A stretch of DNA of 64,000 bases from positions 171,753-235,752 of the forward strand of contig MTMI02000009.1 of assembly GCA_002011165.2 (NCBI GenBank), written 5' to 3'. Below, in pieces: positions 33,657 to 43,222 of the stretch. The notes beneath the pieces were generated by a model. It worked only from the letters and a program-made list of their open reading frames with translations, made no database searches and was not told where the DNA came from. The translations under genes and the position numbers were made by a program. This stretch comes from Candidatus Mnemosynella biddleae. Lineage in GTDB: Archaea > Halobacteriota > Archaeoglobi > Mnemosynellales > Mnemosynellaceae. The first letter of the stretch is position 1. Every line of letters starts with the position of its first letter.

Positions 33657-34439
33657 CTACTTACCCTCCATTATTTTTACGAATTCCTCAATTTTTTCAA
33701 CAATCTCCTCCAATGCTCTCGTAGATGAATAGTTCTCAGCTGAGAGGATGGAGGGCTTTCCTTCGTCTCCACATTCAACTATTCTTGAATCTAATGGAAC
33801 TCTCCCGAGAAATGGAATTTTAAGCTCTTTTGCAGCTTTTTCTGCTCCTCCAACCTTGAAGAGTGGAGTCTCTCTCCCACAATGCGGGCATACAAACCCA
33901 CTCATATTTTCAATGATTCCAACTACCGGAATTTTCAACTGTTCCGCAAATCTAACAGACTTCTTTACGCTTAGAAGAGCGACATCTTGAGGTGTTGAAA
34001 CGATAATTGCGCCATCAACTTTTCCTATAATCTGGGCAACGCTCAAAGGCTCATCTCCGGTTCCTGGAGGAAGATCCACAATAAGATATTCCAGATCTCC
34101 CCATCTTACATCTTCAATGAATTGCTTTATTGCATTGTATTTAATCGGACCCCTCCAGATCACAGGAGTGTCTTCTGAGGGTAAAAAGAATCCAATAGAG
34201 ACGACTTTCAATCGTGGGGGAATGAAAACTGGTTCAATGCCATCTCCCGAAGGTGCAAGAACTCCATGCGAAATTCCTAGCATCTTTGGAATGCTTGGAC
34301 TATGAATGTCAGCATCAAGAAGTCCTACAGAATATCCTCTCATGGCAAATCCAAGAGCAAGATTAACTGAAACTGTGCTCTTACCAACCCCTCCCTTGCC
34401 GCTGAGGATCATCAAAGTATGCTTTATATCATCTTTCAT
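33657..34439 (-). CDS. mrp: Mrp/NBP35-type iron-sulfur carrier ATPase
   Basis: A 260-residue Mrp/ApbC ATPase. Seen: deviant Walker [18 protein letters not shown], switch [13 protein letters not shown], switch [14 protein letters not shown], and a CPHCG pair near residue 190 that bridges an iron-sulfur cluster in the dimer. It lacks the N-terminal ferredoxin-like domain. It carries [4Fe-4S] clusters to target proteins. First gene of the leftward metal cluster, preceded by the palindrome at 34453. Confidence 0.93.
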   Translation of the reverse strand: MKDDIKHTLMILSGKGGVGKSTVSVNLALGFAMRGYSVGLLDADIHSPSIPKMLGISHGVLAPSGDGIEPVFIPPRLKVVSIGFFLPSEDTPVIWRGPIKYNAIKQFIEDVRWGDLEYLIVDLPPGTGDEPLSVAQIIGKVDGAIIVSTPQDVALLSVKKSVRFAEQLKIPVVGIIENMSGFVCPHCGRETPLFKVGGAEKAAKELKIPFLGRVPLDSRIVECGDEGKPSILSAENYSSTRALEEIVEKIEEFVKIMEGK

Positions 34440-34452
34440 CCTCTCACCATAT

Positions 34453-34466
34453 TACACATATGTGTA
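34453..34466. promoter_or_regulatory. 14-bp palindromic operator candidate before mrp
   Basis: TACACATATGTGTA is a perfect palindrome. It lies 14-27 bases before the mrp start. An AT-rich TATA-like ATATTTAAATTT at 34473-34484 on the same promoter would place transcription start inside the palindrome, so a repressor bound here would block initiation. The DtxR-type regulator of the same cluster is the obvious candidate; not shown. Confidence 0.5.
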
Positions 34467-34544
34467 GTATTCATATTTAAATTTTAGGTTCTCCTAAAGC
34501 TAAAATGCGAAGAATTATATGAATTGCAGAAAAAGGAAACTCCT

Positions 34545-35810
34545 ATGCGAGTGAAGCTTCCCTACGGAAGAAGTTATCTCACGACTGAACTTCCAGATGA
34601 AAATGTGATTAGAGTGATTAACGCACGAGACCGGAAGGGATTGGAGAATCCAAATGACGCAATTGAAAAAAGTTTGAAGGAACCGATTGGCTCAGATCCT
34701 TTGAAAGACCTCGTGAGCTCTGGAGATAAAGTTGCAATCATCACAACTGATAACACGAGAGCATGTCCCGATGATGTGCTTCTTCCTCATATTCTCAGAG
34801 AGCTGAGGGTAGGAGGTGTGTGGAAAGATGACATCACGATTGTCATAGGAACCGGATTGCACAGGAAACTAACTAAAGATGAGATGGCAGAAGTCGTTGG
34901 AAAAGAGGTGATTGAAAGCTACCGGGTTATGTGCCATGATCCAGATGGAGATTGTGTGTACCTAGGGGAGACTTCAAGAGGAATTCCAATAGAGGTGAAT
35001 AGAAGAGTTTATGAAGCGGATTTCATTATTTCAACAGGGTTCATCGAACCCCATTTCTTTGCAGGATTTTCTGGTGGAAGGAAACTGATTCTTCCTGCAG
35101 TTTCTTCGAGAAGAGCTATCTATGAGCACCACTCTTTCGAGATGATAGACCACCCAAAAGTCAGAACGGGCGTTTTAGAAGGAAATCCGTTCCACGAAGA
35201 TATGTTAGAGCATGCGGAGGCTGCTGGTCTGAACTTTATCGTAAATGTTGTGCTTAATAGATTCAAAGAGATTGTTGGGGTTTTTTCGGGTGATTTCAAA
35301 AAGGCGCATGAGGAAGGGGTGAAGTGCGACAGGGAACTCGTGGAAATAGAGGTTGAAGAAGAAGCAGATATCACTATAGCCTCGAACAGCGGATATCCTC
35401 TGGATAGAGATTTTTATCAGGCTGTTAAGGGAATGGATACCGCTTCAACAATCACGAAAGAGGGTGGAACGGTCATCGTCGTCTCTGAATGCATAGATGG
35501 AGTTGGACCGAAAAGTTTCTACGAAATTCATAGAGGTGCAAAGTCTCCAGATGAGGTGTATGAAAGAATCAAGAGGAATCAGCCAATTGAATCCCAGTGG
35601 CAGAATCAAGTTCTCGCGAGACTTCAGAAGAAAAACGAAATAATTGCTGTAACTTCCTTAGAAGACACTCTGGTTAGAGATTTCCTCGTAATTCCAGCGA
35701 AGAGTGTAGATGATGCTCTGGAAATAGCTTTTGAAAAACACGGAAAGGATGCAAGGATTATTGTTGTGACAGAAGGGCCTTTTGTCATGCCTGTTTTGAA
35801 GAAGAGGTGA
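34545..35810 (+). CDS. LarA-like lactate racemase family protein (DUF2088)
   Basis: A 421-residue LarA homologue. Seen: ITTDNTRACPDDVLL, IGTGLHRKLTKDE, and EPHFFAGFSGGRKLILPAVSS, which include the family's conserved His residues. LarA racemises lactate or other 2-hydroxy acids using a nickel-pincer cofactor, but no larB, larC or larE is in the window, so cofactor and substrate are unknown. ATG 34545 is preferred over TTG 34524; AAGGA precedes it. Confidence 0.87.
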   Translation: MRVKLPYGRSYLTTELPDENVIRVINARDRKGLENPNDAIEKSLKEPIGSDPLKDLVSSGDKVAIITTDNTRACPDDVLLPHILRELRVGGVWKDDITIVIGTGLHRKLTKDEMAEVVGKEVIESYRVMCHDPDGDCVYLGETSRGIPIEVNRRVYEADFIISTGFIEPHFFAGFSGGRKLILPAVSSRRAIYEHHSFEMIDHPKVRTGVLEGNPFHEDMLEHAEAAGLNFIVNVVLNRFKEIVGVFSGDFKKAHEEGVKCDRELVEIEVEEEADITIASNSGYPLDRDFYQAVKGMDTASTITKEGGTVIVVSECIDGVGPKSFYEIHRGAKSPDEVYERIKRNQPIESQWQNQVLARLQKKNEIIAVTSLEDTLVRDFLVIPAKSVDDALEIAFEKHGKDARIIVVTEGPFVMPVLKKR

Positions 35811-36318
35811 GAATCTTTGGGAGGGGGATCTTTCGGTTATCTCCTCCCTCAGGATTCTGGATTTTCTCAGCTGGAGAGATTGCAGGATTAATAGCTTTAA
35901 CTATATTTCTCTGGTTTTTCACGAAAGGCGGAGCGAGAAATCTCTCAATTCTCATCTCCGTTGGGATTCTCATTCTCTCCGTTTATCTTCTCATCCTTGC
36001 AACCTCTCTAGACCTCAGCGAGAATGGGAGATGGATATCTGGAAGTGAATCTTCCCCCGTATGCTCATGAAAAGATAGAGAGAAACGAAGTTTTCAAGAG
36101 CATATGTGGTGGACTGGAAAGAAGATGAAAATCTGAAAACGGTTTCAGAACTGGAGGAGTATCATTTGGTGAGTACAAAGTCGGAGGGTTCAAGTTGGAA
36201 AAATGGAGAAGATGCAATAATAATGACGTCGCAATCAAGAGTTCTGTTTATCGAGCTGAGAGACAAATACGTGATGGTTGCTCCAAACGATTTTGAGAAA
36301 TTTTTTAAAGAGTTTTAA
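35807..36318 (+). pseudogene. frameshifted membrane protein with soluble C-terminal domain
   Basis: The first frame (from 35807) has two hydrophobic helices (GEIAGLIALTIFLWF, ILISVGILILSVYLLIL) and ends out of frame near 36060. A second frame gives DGYLEVNLPPYAHEKIERNE, then a third gives FSRAYVVDWKEDENL through to a stop at 36318. Joined, they make a coherent PH-like single protein of about 165 residues with two single-base shifts, near 36020 and 36090. It overlaps the LarA stop by 4 bases. No name can be given. Confidence 0.6.
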
Positions 36319-36343
36319 CGAGAAAGTTTTGAAGGGATAGAGT

Positions 36344-37171
36344 ATGAAGATTTTTCTTGGTCCCGCTGGAATTCCCACAACTGTGAAGGATAAAGGAGTT
36401 ATTGAGGGTGTTCTCGAGGTTTCTAGACTCACTTTGAATGCTATGGAAATTCAATTTACCTACGGTGTGAACATGAAAGAGGAGGTTGCGAGGAAGGTTG
36501 GAAAAGTTGCAATGGAAAATAACGTGCTCCTTTCAGTTCATGCACCGTATTATGTCAATTTGAATTCTGAGGAAGAAGAGAAGATCAAAAAATCCAAAGA
36601 AAGGATAATTTCTTCTCTGCAGAAAGCAGATCTCATGGAAGCGAAGTATGTGGTCTTTCACGCAGCCTACTACGGAAAGAGCTCGCCAGAAGAGTGCTAT
36701 GAAAAAGTAAAAAGTGAGATTGAAGAGATCATGGAAACTGTGAGAATGAACAGATGGAAATCTATTCCCGCTCCTGAGACCACAGGAAAGAGAAATCAAT
36801 TTGGAACTCTGGATGAACTTCTGAAATTATCTGAAGAAACTGGATGTGCACTTTGCGTGGACTTCGCTCACATCTATGCAAGAAATGGTGGAAAGATAGA
36901 TTACAGAGAAATCTTTGACAAATTGAGCTCTTTTGAGCATATTCATTCGCATTTTTCTGGGATAGAGTTTGGAAAGAGCGGAGAGAAGAGGCACCTCACT
37001 ATCGAAAGTTCAGAGGATAATCCTCCACTTAAACCTCTGATAAAAGAGGTGATAAAAAGGGATCTCAGTATTACCATCATATCCGAAAGTCCCATTCTTG
37101 AGCAGGATTCCCTGTTGATGAAAAAGGTGATTGAAGAGACTATAGATCATTTCTCAATGAACTCTTCATAA
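36344..37171 (+). CDS. nfo: endonuclease IV family (AP endonuclease, TIM barrel)
   Basis: A 275-residue apurinic/apyrimidinic endonuclease IV-like protein. The three-zinc ligands appear in order: VHAPYYVNL, VFHAAYYG, the Glu of PETTG, VDFAHIY, HSHFSG and an acidic residue in ESP near the end. It cuts DNA 5' to abasic sites. The length is slightly under the E. coli enzyme (about 285). The end overlaps the convergent CoA-disulfide reductase gene by 25 bases. Confidence 0.86.
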   Translation: MKIFLGPAGIPTTVKDKGVIEGVLEVSRLTLNAMEIQFTYGVNMKEEVARKVGKVAMENNVLLSVHAPYYVNLNSEEEEKIKKSKERIISSLQKADLMEAKYVVFHAAYYGKSSPEECYEKVKSEIEEIMETVRMNRWKSIPAPETTGKRNQFGTLDELLKLSEETGCALCVDFAHIYARNGGKIDYREIFDKLSSFEHIHSHFSGIEFGKSGEKRHLTIESSEDNPPLKPLIKEVIKRDLSITIISESPILEQDSLLMKKVIEETIDHFSMNSS

Positions 37172-38787
37172 ATCCAAGATTCCCAAGACCCGCTCAGATT
37201 TTTCACGTCTTTAAACCCTTTTTGCACAAGTTTTCTGCAAGCTATGTAAGATCTTAACCCCGTAGCGCAATAACAGATGATTTCTCTGTCTCTCGGAATT
37301 TCTCCGAGCCTCTTATCAAGTTCATCCAGAGGTATGTTAATCGCACCCCTAATCCTTCCTTTTTTCACTTCTTTCTCACTCCTCACATCAAGAAGAAATG
37401 GTGAATCGCCTTTACTCAATCTTTCCGCAAGCTCTTTAGGAGTTATCGTCTGAACTTCCCCTTTCAGTATATTATCAACAACTGCTCCAGCAACGTTCAC
37501 AGGATCCTTTGCAGAAGAGAAAGGAGGAGAATACGCAAGATCGAGATTAAAGAGGTCTTCCGCTTTCATTCCTGCAATAATGGCAGTAGAGAGAACGTCT
37601 ATCCTTTTATCCACACCTCTTTTTCCCACGATCTGAGCTCCAAGAATTCTTTCCGAGTTTTTCTCAACTATCAGCTTAATGCTCATCCTCTCGGAATGAG
37701 GGTAGTATGTGGCATGGGAATAGGGATGAAGATAGGAGACCACAATATCAAACCCAGCCTCTCTTGCTTCTTTCTCGCTTAAACCTGTTCTCGCGATATT
37801 GAGGTCGAAAACTTTTGCAATTGCAGTTCCAATTGTCCCAGGAAATCTCAAAGATCTTCCCGCGATGTTAGCACCCGCAACCCTTCCCTGTTTATTTGCA
37901 AGAGTTGCCACAGGATTGTAAACCTTTCTTTTGGTTATCAAGTTCACCGTTTCAACACAATCACCTGCTGCATAAATATCCTCGACACTCGTTCTCATGT
38001 GCTCATCGACTTCAATTGCTCCAGTAACTCCGAGCTTTACGAATGGAGATACAAGTTCAACATTCGGTTTTACTCCCGTTGCCAAGAGGACGAGATCTGA
38101 GGGAATTTCTCTCTTATCTGTGATTACTTTCTCAACTCTTTCTTTTCCTTCAAGTGCGAAGACTTTCTCTGACGTGTAAATTTCAATTCCTTTTTCTTCT
38201 AGATATCTTCTAACCAGATAGGCCATCTCCTCGTCAAAAGTAGGAAGAATCTCAGGAAAAATTTCAATGATACTGACCTCCATCCCAGCTTTGAGAAAAG
38301 CTTCTGCACATTCCAAACCGATCATTCCTGCTCCGATAATTGAAACTTTCTCGGCTTCTTTCATTGCTTCTTTTACCTTAAGAACATCATCAATGTATCT
38401 CATTGTAAAGACATTCTCGAGATCTTTTCCTTCTATTTCTGGAGTGCTCGGTCTTGCTCCCGTTGCTATCACAAGCTTATCATATTCCAGCTCATATTCT
38501 CCTCTTGCATTTAGAACCTTCACGGTTTTGGATGATGGATCCAGTGAAATTGCCTCTGTGTTGAGCTTGAGGTCTATTTTAAATCTCCTCGCAAAACTCT
38601 CAGCTCTCATAACCTGAAGGTCTTCTCTCCTCACTTCTCCGCAGAGAAAATATGGAAAACCGCAGGTAGCCTGAGAAATCCAATTACTTCTCTCGATGAG
38701 AACTATATCTGCCTTTTCGTTGACTCTTCTGGCCTTGGCTGCAGCAGAAGTTCCTGCTGCAAGACCTCCAATGATCACGTATCTCAT
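37147..38787 (-). CDS. CoA-disulfide reductase/NADH oxidase with C-terminal rhodanese domain
   Basis: A 546-residue pyridine nucleotide:disulfide oxidoreductase. Seen: FAD site GGLAAGTSAAAKARR, a redox Cys in SQATCGFPYFLCG near residue 43, a second nucleotide site SIIGAGMIGLECAEAF, and YAAGDCVE. The last 95 residues form a rhodanese with ICYCATGLRSYIACR, whose Cys is in the active loop. Such fusions reduce CoA persulfide, disulfide or polysulfide and may act in sulfur metabolism. Confidence 0.92.
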   Translation of the reverse strand: MRYVIIGGLAAGTSAAAKARRVNEKADIVLIERSNWISQATCGFPYFLCGEVRREDLQVMRAESFARRFKIDLKLNTEAISLDPSSKTVKVLNARGEYELEYDKLVIATGARPSTPEIEGKDLENVFTMRYIDDVLKVKEAMKEAEKVSIIGAGMIGLECAEAFLKAGMEVSIIEIFPEILPTFDEEMAYLVRRYLEEKGIEIYTSEKVFALEGKERVEKVITDKREIPSDLVLLATGVKPNVELVSPFVKLGVTGAIEVDEHMRTSVEDIYAAGDCVETVNLITKRKVYNPVATLANKQGRVAGANIAGRSLRFPGTIGTAIAKVFDLNIARTGLSEKEAREAGFDIVVSYLHPYSHATYYPHSERMSIKLIVEKNSERILGAQIVGKRGVDKRIDVLSTAIIAGMKAEDLFNLDLAYSPPFSSAKDPVNVAGAVVDNILKGEVQTITPKELAERLSKGDSPFLLDVRSEKEVKKGRIRGAINIPLDELDKRLGEIPRDREIICYCATGLRSYIACRKLVQKGFKDVKNLSGSWESWIYEEFIEK

Positions 38788-38877
38788 AAATTACTTTTTC
38801 GAGATCTTTTAAAACTAAAATTTTTTTATTTCACTCTTCGAAAAAGTTAAGGAGTTTGTAAAAGAAAGAAATTTTTA

Positions 38878-39780
38878 ATGAGACCTCCCTGCATTTTGAT
38901 TTCAGATGTCTTTCTTCCAGCGCTTAGATATCTTATCTCAAAAAATCTTGCATCTTATGGTGTAACTCAACAGAAAATAGCAGAGAAACTTGGAATCACT
39001 CAGGCAATGGTGAGTAAATATCTCAAAAGTGATGAATCTTCCCTTCTAAAATTCGACGAAAAGCTCAGAAAGAGAATTGATGGAATTTCAACGGAAATTA
39101 CGAATATGATACTCAGAGGATCAACAGAGCGGGAAATTTCAGAATATCTGTGTCGAGCATGTTTCAATCTCAGAGAGGGTGCTCATCTCTGTAATCTTTG
39201 CAGAGATATTCTGAGTAGATCTGAAGAATGTGATATCTGTATGAACATAAGGAGCATAGAGATGCTCGGAGAGAGATTTGAAATTCTTGAAGATCTCTCG
39301 AGGGCGATAGAGCTTCTGGAGAATTCTCCAGAAGTCGTAAAGCTAATGCCGGAAGTCAGAATGAATATCGCAATGACCTCAAAAAATGCATCCTCTCCAG
39401 AGGAGGTTGCCTCTGTTCCCGGGAGACTCATAGAGGTTATGGGAACGATAAGAGCGCCGATGAAGCCGGAGTTCGGAGTAAGCAGACATATTTCGAGAGT
39501 TCTAATAGAAGTGATGAAAAAAACCGGAAAAAGGGCGATATGCAACATCAAATTCGATGAAGATGTGAAAAGTGCTCTCAAGAAGATGGAGATGAGATGT
39601 CACACTATAGATAGAGGAGAGAGAAGAGACGATATCACAGAGCTTATTGGAGAAATTGAGGAAGACATTGAGTGTATAATAGATCCAGGAGGATTTGGAA
39701 TAGAGCCGGTTGCCTATATTCTGGGGGATAGAGCAACCGAAGTGGTTGAAAAAATAGTGAGAATTGCAAAACTTATCTGA
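38878..39780 (+). CDS. ThiR-type transcriptional regulator with ThiN domain
   Basis: A 300-residue protein. An N-terminal helix-turn-helix (VTQQKIAEKLGITQAMVSKYL) is followed by a cysteine-rich linker (CRACFNL, CNLCRD, CDICMN) and a C-terminal ThiN domain (VMGTIRAPMKPEFGVSRHI, IIDPGGFGIEPVAYILG). ThiN in regulators binds thiamin phosphates. It is the archaeal ThiR layout and would control thiamin synthesis or transport genes, none of which are adjacent. Start ATG 38878 follows an AT-rich promoter region. Confidence 0.87.
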   Translation: MRPPCILISDVFLPALRYLISKNLASYGVTQQKIAEKLGITQAMVSKYLKSDESSLLKFDEKLRKRIDGISTEITNMILRGSTEREISEYLCRACFNLREGAHLCNLCRDILSRSEECDICMNIRSIEMLGERFEILEDLSRAIELLENSPEVVKLMPEVRMNIAMTSKNASSPEEVASVPGRLIEVMGTIRAPMKPEFGVSRHISRVLIEVMKKTGKRAICNIKFDEDVKSALKKMEMRCHTIDRGERRDDITELIGEIEEDIECIIDPGGFGIEPVAYILGDRATEVVEKIVRIAKLI

Positions 39781-40381
39781 GATATCTCTTTATCGTCTCC
39801 CAAGAAATTCTTGCGTGAGGAGGCGGATTTTTTCGGCTTCTGAACCACTCCTCAAGGAATTTTCTCGTTTTAGGATCTCCGGGATATCCACTTCCTATTT
39901 CAACTCCAAGCTCTTTCTCGATTTCTTTTACTCTTCTATCTCTTACGACTTTCGCAACTATGGAAGCGGCGGAGACGCAGGGAAAGAGGGAATCTGCTTC
40001 ATGCCTTGAGATGATCTCGCAGTCAAGTGAACTCATAAGTCTGCTACGAAATCTCTCCTCATTTACATCTACTGCATCAACATAAGCGATCTCTGGTTTC
40101 AGCTTGAAGATGATTCTTGTGTACGCATCTAGAAGGACCTCATTAATTGTTTTCCTTCGCATCATCTCATCGAGCTTTTGAGCAGAGATCTCGAGAATTT
40201 CAATCTCGCATAGAGAGATTATTTGAGAGAAAAGTTCTTCTCTTCTTTTTCTCGAGAGCTTCTTGGAATCTCTTACCCCCAGATCCCTTAACTTCTCCTT
40301 ATCTTCGCTCAGAACCCCTGCAACAATGAGAGGTCCGATGACTGCGCCTTTGCCAGCTTCGTCCACTCCGCAAATCCGCAT
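39773..40381 (-). CDS. rnhB: ribonuclease HII
   Basis: A 202-residue RNase HII. The catalytic motif VDEAGKGAVIGPLIVAG contains the first acidic pair (archaeal DEAGKG form of DEAGRG). AYVDAVDVNE supplies the next Asp, and SRHEADSLFPCVSAASIVAKV the last acidic and the lysine-rich surface. It removes RNA from RNA:DNA hybrids and single ribonucleotides. It is convergent with thiR and divergent from trkA. Confidence 0.94.
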   Translation of the reverse strand: MRICGVDEAGKGAVIGPLIVAGVLSEDKEKLRDLGVRDSKKLSRKRREELFSQIISLCEIEILEISAQKLDEMMRRKTINEVLLDAYTRIIFKLKPEIAYVDAVDVNEERFRSRLMSSLDCEIISRHEADSLFPCVSAASIVAKVVRDRRVKEIEKELGVEIGSGYPGDPKTRKFLEEWFRSRKNPPPHARISWETIKRYLR

Positions 40382-40468
40382 TAAGAGGAGATCGAAACGA
40401 TCTTTTAAAAACTTTTACCTCATCTCTCCGAAAGGTATTTTATATGGAAGATTGAGAGGGTCTAAGCG

Positions 40469-41776
40469 ATGCAAATTGTCATCCTCGGAGCAGGAGAAGT
40501 TGGATACCACACCGCGATGATGCTCTCCAGTGAACATGATGTTACGATCATAGAGAGAGATCCCCAAAGATGTGAGAGGGCTTCTCAGCTCGACGTTAAA
40601 GTTGTAGAAGGTGATGGAACATATCTCTCAACTTTAAAAGAGGCTGAAATTGAAAAAGCGGATCTTTTTCTTGCTCTTTCTGGAAAAGATGAAGTAAATC
40701 TCCTTTCTTCAACTATTGCTAAAAGATTCAATGTTCCAAGAGTTCTCGCAAGAGTTGAGGAGCCCGAACATATAGGAGAGCTTCAGAGCGTTCTCGGAAT
40801 AGATAGAATCGTTTGTCCAGACCTCATTCTCGTTTCGGAGGTTTCTAGAACGATAGCAATGCCTCAAGCAATTGCGCAGGAGATTTTTGGAGAAGGGAAA
40901 GTAAGAATGATTGAGGTTCTCGTGGAAAAAGGTAGTCGTTTCTGCGGTGTTATAAAAGAGCAAAAGCTCCCTTCCGGGATAATCTTCGCTGCAATTTTCA
41001 GAGATGGAGAGATTATAATTCCAAGAGGTGATGATGAGATAAAACCTGGAGATAAGTTAATAATTCTGGGAAATTCAGAGGCTGTGGATGAACTGAAAAA
41101 GGAGATAAAAATCCATGAAAGAGGCAAAATCGTTATAGCTGGAGGAGGGGTTGCAGGAGAACATCTTGCAAGACTACTTGAGAAAAATCACGATATTAAG
41201 ATATTCGACATAGACAGAAATAGATGCGAAGAACTTTCGAAAAAGCTGAAGTCTGCTCTTGTTCTCTGCGCAGATGTTACCGATCCAATGATTTTTGATG
41301 AAGAGAACCTCGGAAACGCTGATGCTCTAATAGCTGTTGCCGATAACGATGAAAAGAATCTGCTTATCAGTCTTCTGGCAAAAGAACACGGAGTTAAAAA
41401 AACCATCGTAAGAGTGAACAGATCAGAGTATCTTCCTATCTTCGAAAGACTTGGAATTTCGATGGTTATCAGTCCAAGAATTGCAACTGCAAGAGAGGTT
41501 GTTAGGCTTGTAAGAAGAGAGAATGTAACGAAAAGCATTCTTCTGGAGGGAGGAGAGGCCGAACTAATGGAAATTCTTATCCCCGAGAACTCTCCGATCT
41601 CCAAGAAACTTCTAAAAGATGCAGATCTCCCGAGAGGGGTTCTCATAGGTGCCATAATAAGAGGTGAAAGAGTCATAATTCCTAAAGGAGAAGATTATCT
41701 GCAACCCGGGGATCGAGCAATAATACTTTCAAGAGTTGAACTGTATCCGAGGATTAAAAAGCTTATCTTCGGATAA
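40469..41776 (+). CDS. trkA: Trk potassium uptake regulator TrkA
   Basis: A 435-residue protein with two tandem TrkA-N (RCK) Rossmann domains, QIVILGAGEVGYHTAMML at the start and VIAGGGVAGEHLARLLE near residue 220, each followed by a TrkA-C domain (IPRGDDEIKPGDKLIILG; IPKGEDYLQPGDRAIIL). It binds NAD(H)/nucleotides and gates TrkH. Followed by trkH with 12 bases between. Confidence 0.93.
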   Translation: MQIVILGAGEVGYHTAMMLSSEHDVTIIERDPQRCERASQLDVKVVEGDGTYLSTLKEAEIEKADLFLALSGKDEVNLLSSTIAKRFNVPRVLARVEEPEHIGELQSVLGIDRIVCPDLILVSEVSRTIAMPQAIAQEIFGEGKVRMIEVLVEKGSRFCGVIKEQKLPSGIIFAAIFRDGEIIIPRGDDEIKPGDKLIILGNSEAVDELKKEIKIHERGKIVIAGGGVAGEHLARLLEKNHDIKIFDIDRNRCEELSKKLKSALVLCADVTDPMIFDEENLGNADALIAVADNDEKNLLISLLAKEHGVKKTIVRVNRSEYLPIFERLGISMVISPRIATAREVVRLVRRENVTKSILLEGGEAELMEILIPENSPISKKLLKDADLPRGVLIGAIIRGERVIIPKGEDYLQPGDRAIILSRVELYPRIKKLIFG

Positions 41777-41788
41777 AGGTGAGAAATT

Positions 41789-43216
41789 TTGAGATTCCAT
41801 GCAGTTATTGGTATCATTGCAACCCTCATGATTATAGAAGCCTTTCTTCTCTTACCGCCTACACTCACTGCTATTTTATATGGAGAGTCCATCTATCCTT
41901 TCCTTATTCCGCTGATTGTTTATATTTCCTTAGGACTTTTACTCAGGAAATTTTTCAGAAATGAGGAAGAAATAGGTTTGAAAGAGTCCTTCCTGATCGT
42001 TTCTCTTGCATGGTTCATCGTTTCCTTACTTGGTGCAATTCCATATCTATTCTATAACTTCAGTTTTGTTGATGCCTTCTTTGAGAGTGCTTCTGGATTT
42101 ACGACTACAGGAGCGACAGTAATAGAGAATCTCGAAGTTCAGCCAAAGAGTTTGCTTTTCTGGAGGAGCTTTGAACAGTGGATAGGTGGAATGGGAATTA
42201 TCGTTCTTTTCATAGCGATCCTTCCGAAACTCTCTGTAGGAGGTCGTCAGCTGTTCTCAGCAGAGGTTCCTGGTCCCTCTTCAGAAAAGCTGAAACCAAG
42301 GATCAGAGAGACTGCAAAAAGTCTTTGGATCGTATATTTAATTCTCTCTGCTCTCGAATTCTCACTGCTGGTTTTCCTAGGATCTCACCCGTATGAAGCT
42401 CTTTTACACACTTTCAGTACGATGTCCACTGGAGGCTTCTCTCCGCTGAACTCAAGTATAGGAGGTTACAATCCTATGATTCAAACTGTTGTCATAATTT
42501 TCATGTTCTTTGCAGGAGCGAATTTCATGCTCCACTATCATCTCATATTCTCCTCAAAACTGCGCTATCTTAAAGACGAAGAATTCAGATTTTATTCACT
42601 GCTCCTTATCTCGTCTACTCTTCTGGTTTTCTTGATTCTACTTCTCTCTGGAGAAGATCCCCGAAGTGCTCTTCTGGTTTCGAGTTTTCAGGTAACTTCC
42701 ATAATGACGACCACAGGATTCACCACTTCCGATTTCAATTCTTGGCCTTCTGGCGCGAGGATGATTCTGTTAATTCTCATGTTTATTGGAGGTTGTGCTG
42801 GATCCACAGCAGGTGGAATAAAAACAGTGAGAATTTTAGCGATTCTAAAATATGCTGTTACCAGTCTGAAAAGGGGTTTGCACCCAAAAGGAGTTTTCTC
42901 CTTGAGAATAAGCAACAGAGTGATTGACGAGAGCATAATAACTTCAATCCTTGGATTTACAATCCTTTACGTCCTACTCTTTGTGATATCCTCCATAATC
43001 CTCTCAATTCTTGGATACGATCTGGTGACGAGTATTTCAGCTGTTTCTGCCTCAATCGGGAACGTTGGCCCAGGTCTTGGTCTCGTTGGACCAAGAGAGA
43101 GTTATGCATTCCTTCATCCTCTTGCAAAGCTAATTTTAAGCTTTAACATGATAGTGGGGAGACTAGAGATCATTCCGGTGATACTCCTCTTTTACCCAAA
43201 GTTCTGGAAAGAATGA
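41789..43216 (+). CDS. trkH: Trk potassium transporter membrane subunit TrkH
   Basis: A 475-residue membrane protein with the fourfold pore repeats of the SKT family. Selectivity-filter-like segments are FTTTGATVIE, STGGFSPLNSS, MTTTGFTTSDF and IGNVGPGLGL, and conserved GGCAGSTAGGIKTVR occurs near residue 330. It forms the K+ pore with TrkA as its regulatory partner. The TTG start at 41789 is supported by AAGGTGAG eight bases upstream. Confidence 0.92.
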   Translation: MRFHAVIGIIATLMIIEAFLLLPPTLTAILYGESIYPFLIPLIVYISLGLLLRKFFRNEEEIGLKESFLIVSLAWFIVSLLGAIPYLFYNFSFVDAFFESASGFTTTGATVIENLEVQPKSLLFWRSFEQWIGGMGIIVLFIAILPKLSVGGRQLFSAEVPGPSSEKLKPRIRETAKSLWIVYLILSALEFSLLVFLGSHPYEALLHTFSTMSTGGFSPLNSSIGGYNPMIQTVVIIFMFFAGANFMLHYHLIFSSKLRYLKDEEFRFYSLLLISSTLLVFLILLLSGEDPRSALLVSSFQVTSIMTTTGFTTSDFNSWPSGARMILLILMFIGGCAGSTAGGIKTVRILAILKYAVTSLKRGLHPKGVFSLRISNRVIDESIITSILGFTILYVLLFVISSIILSILGYDLVTSISAVSASIGNVGPGLGLVGPRESYAFLHPLAKLILSFNMIVGRLEIIPVILLFYPKFWKE

Positions 43217-43222
43217 AAAGAA

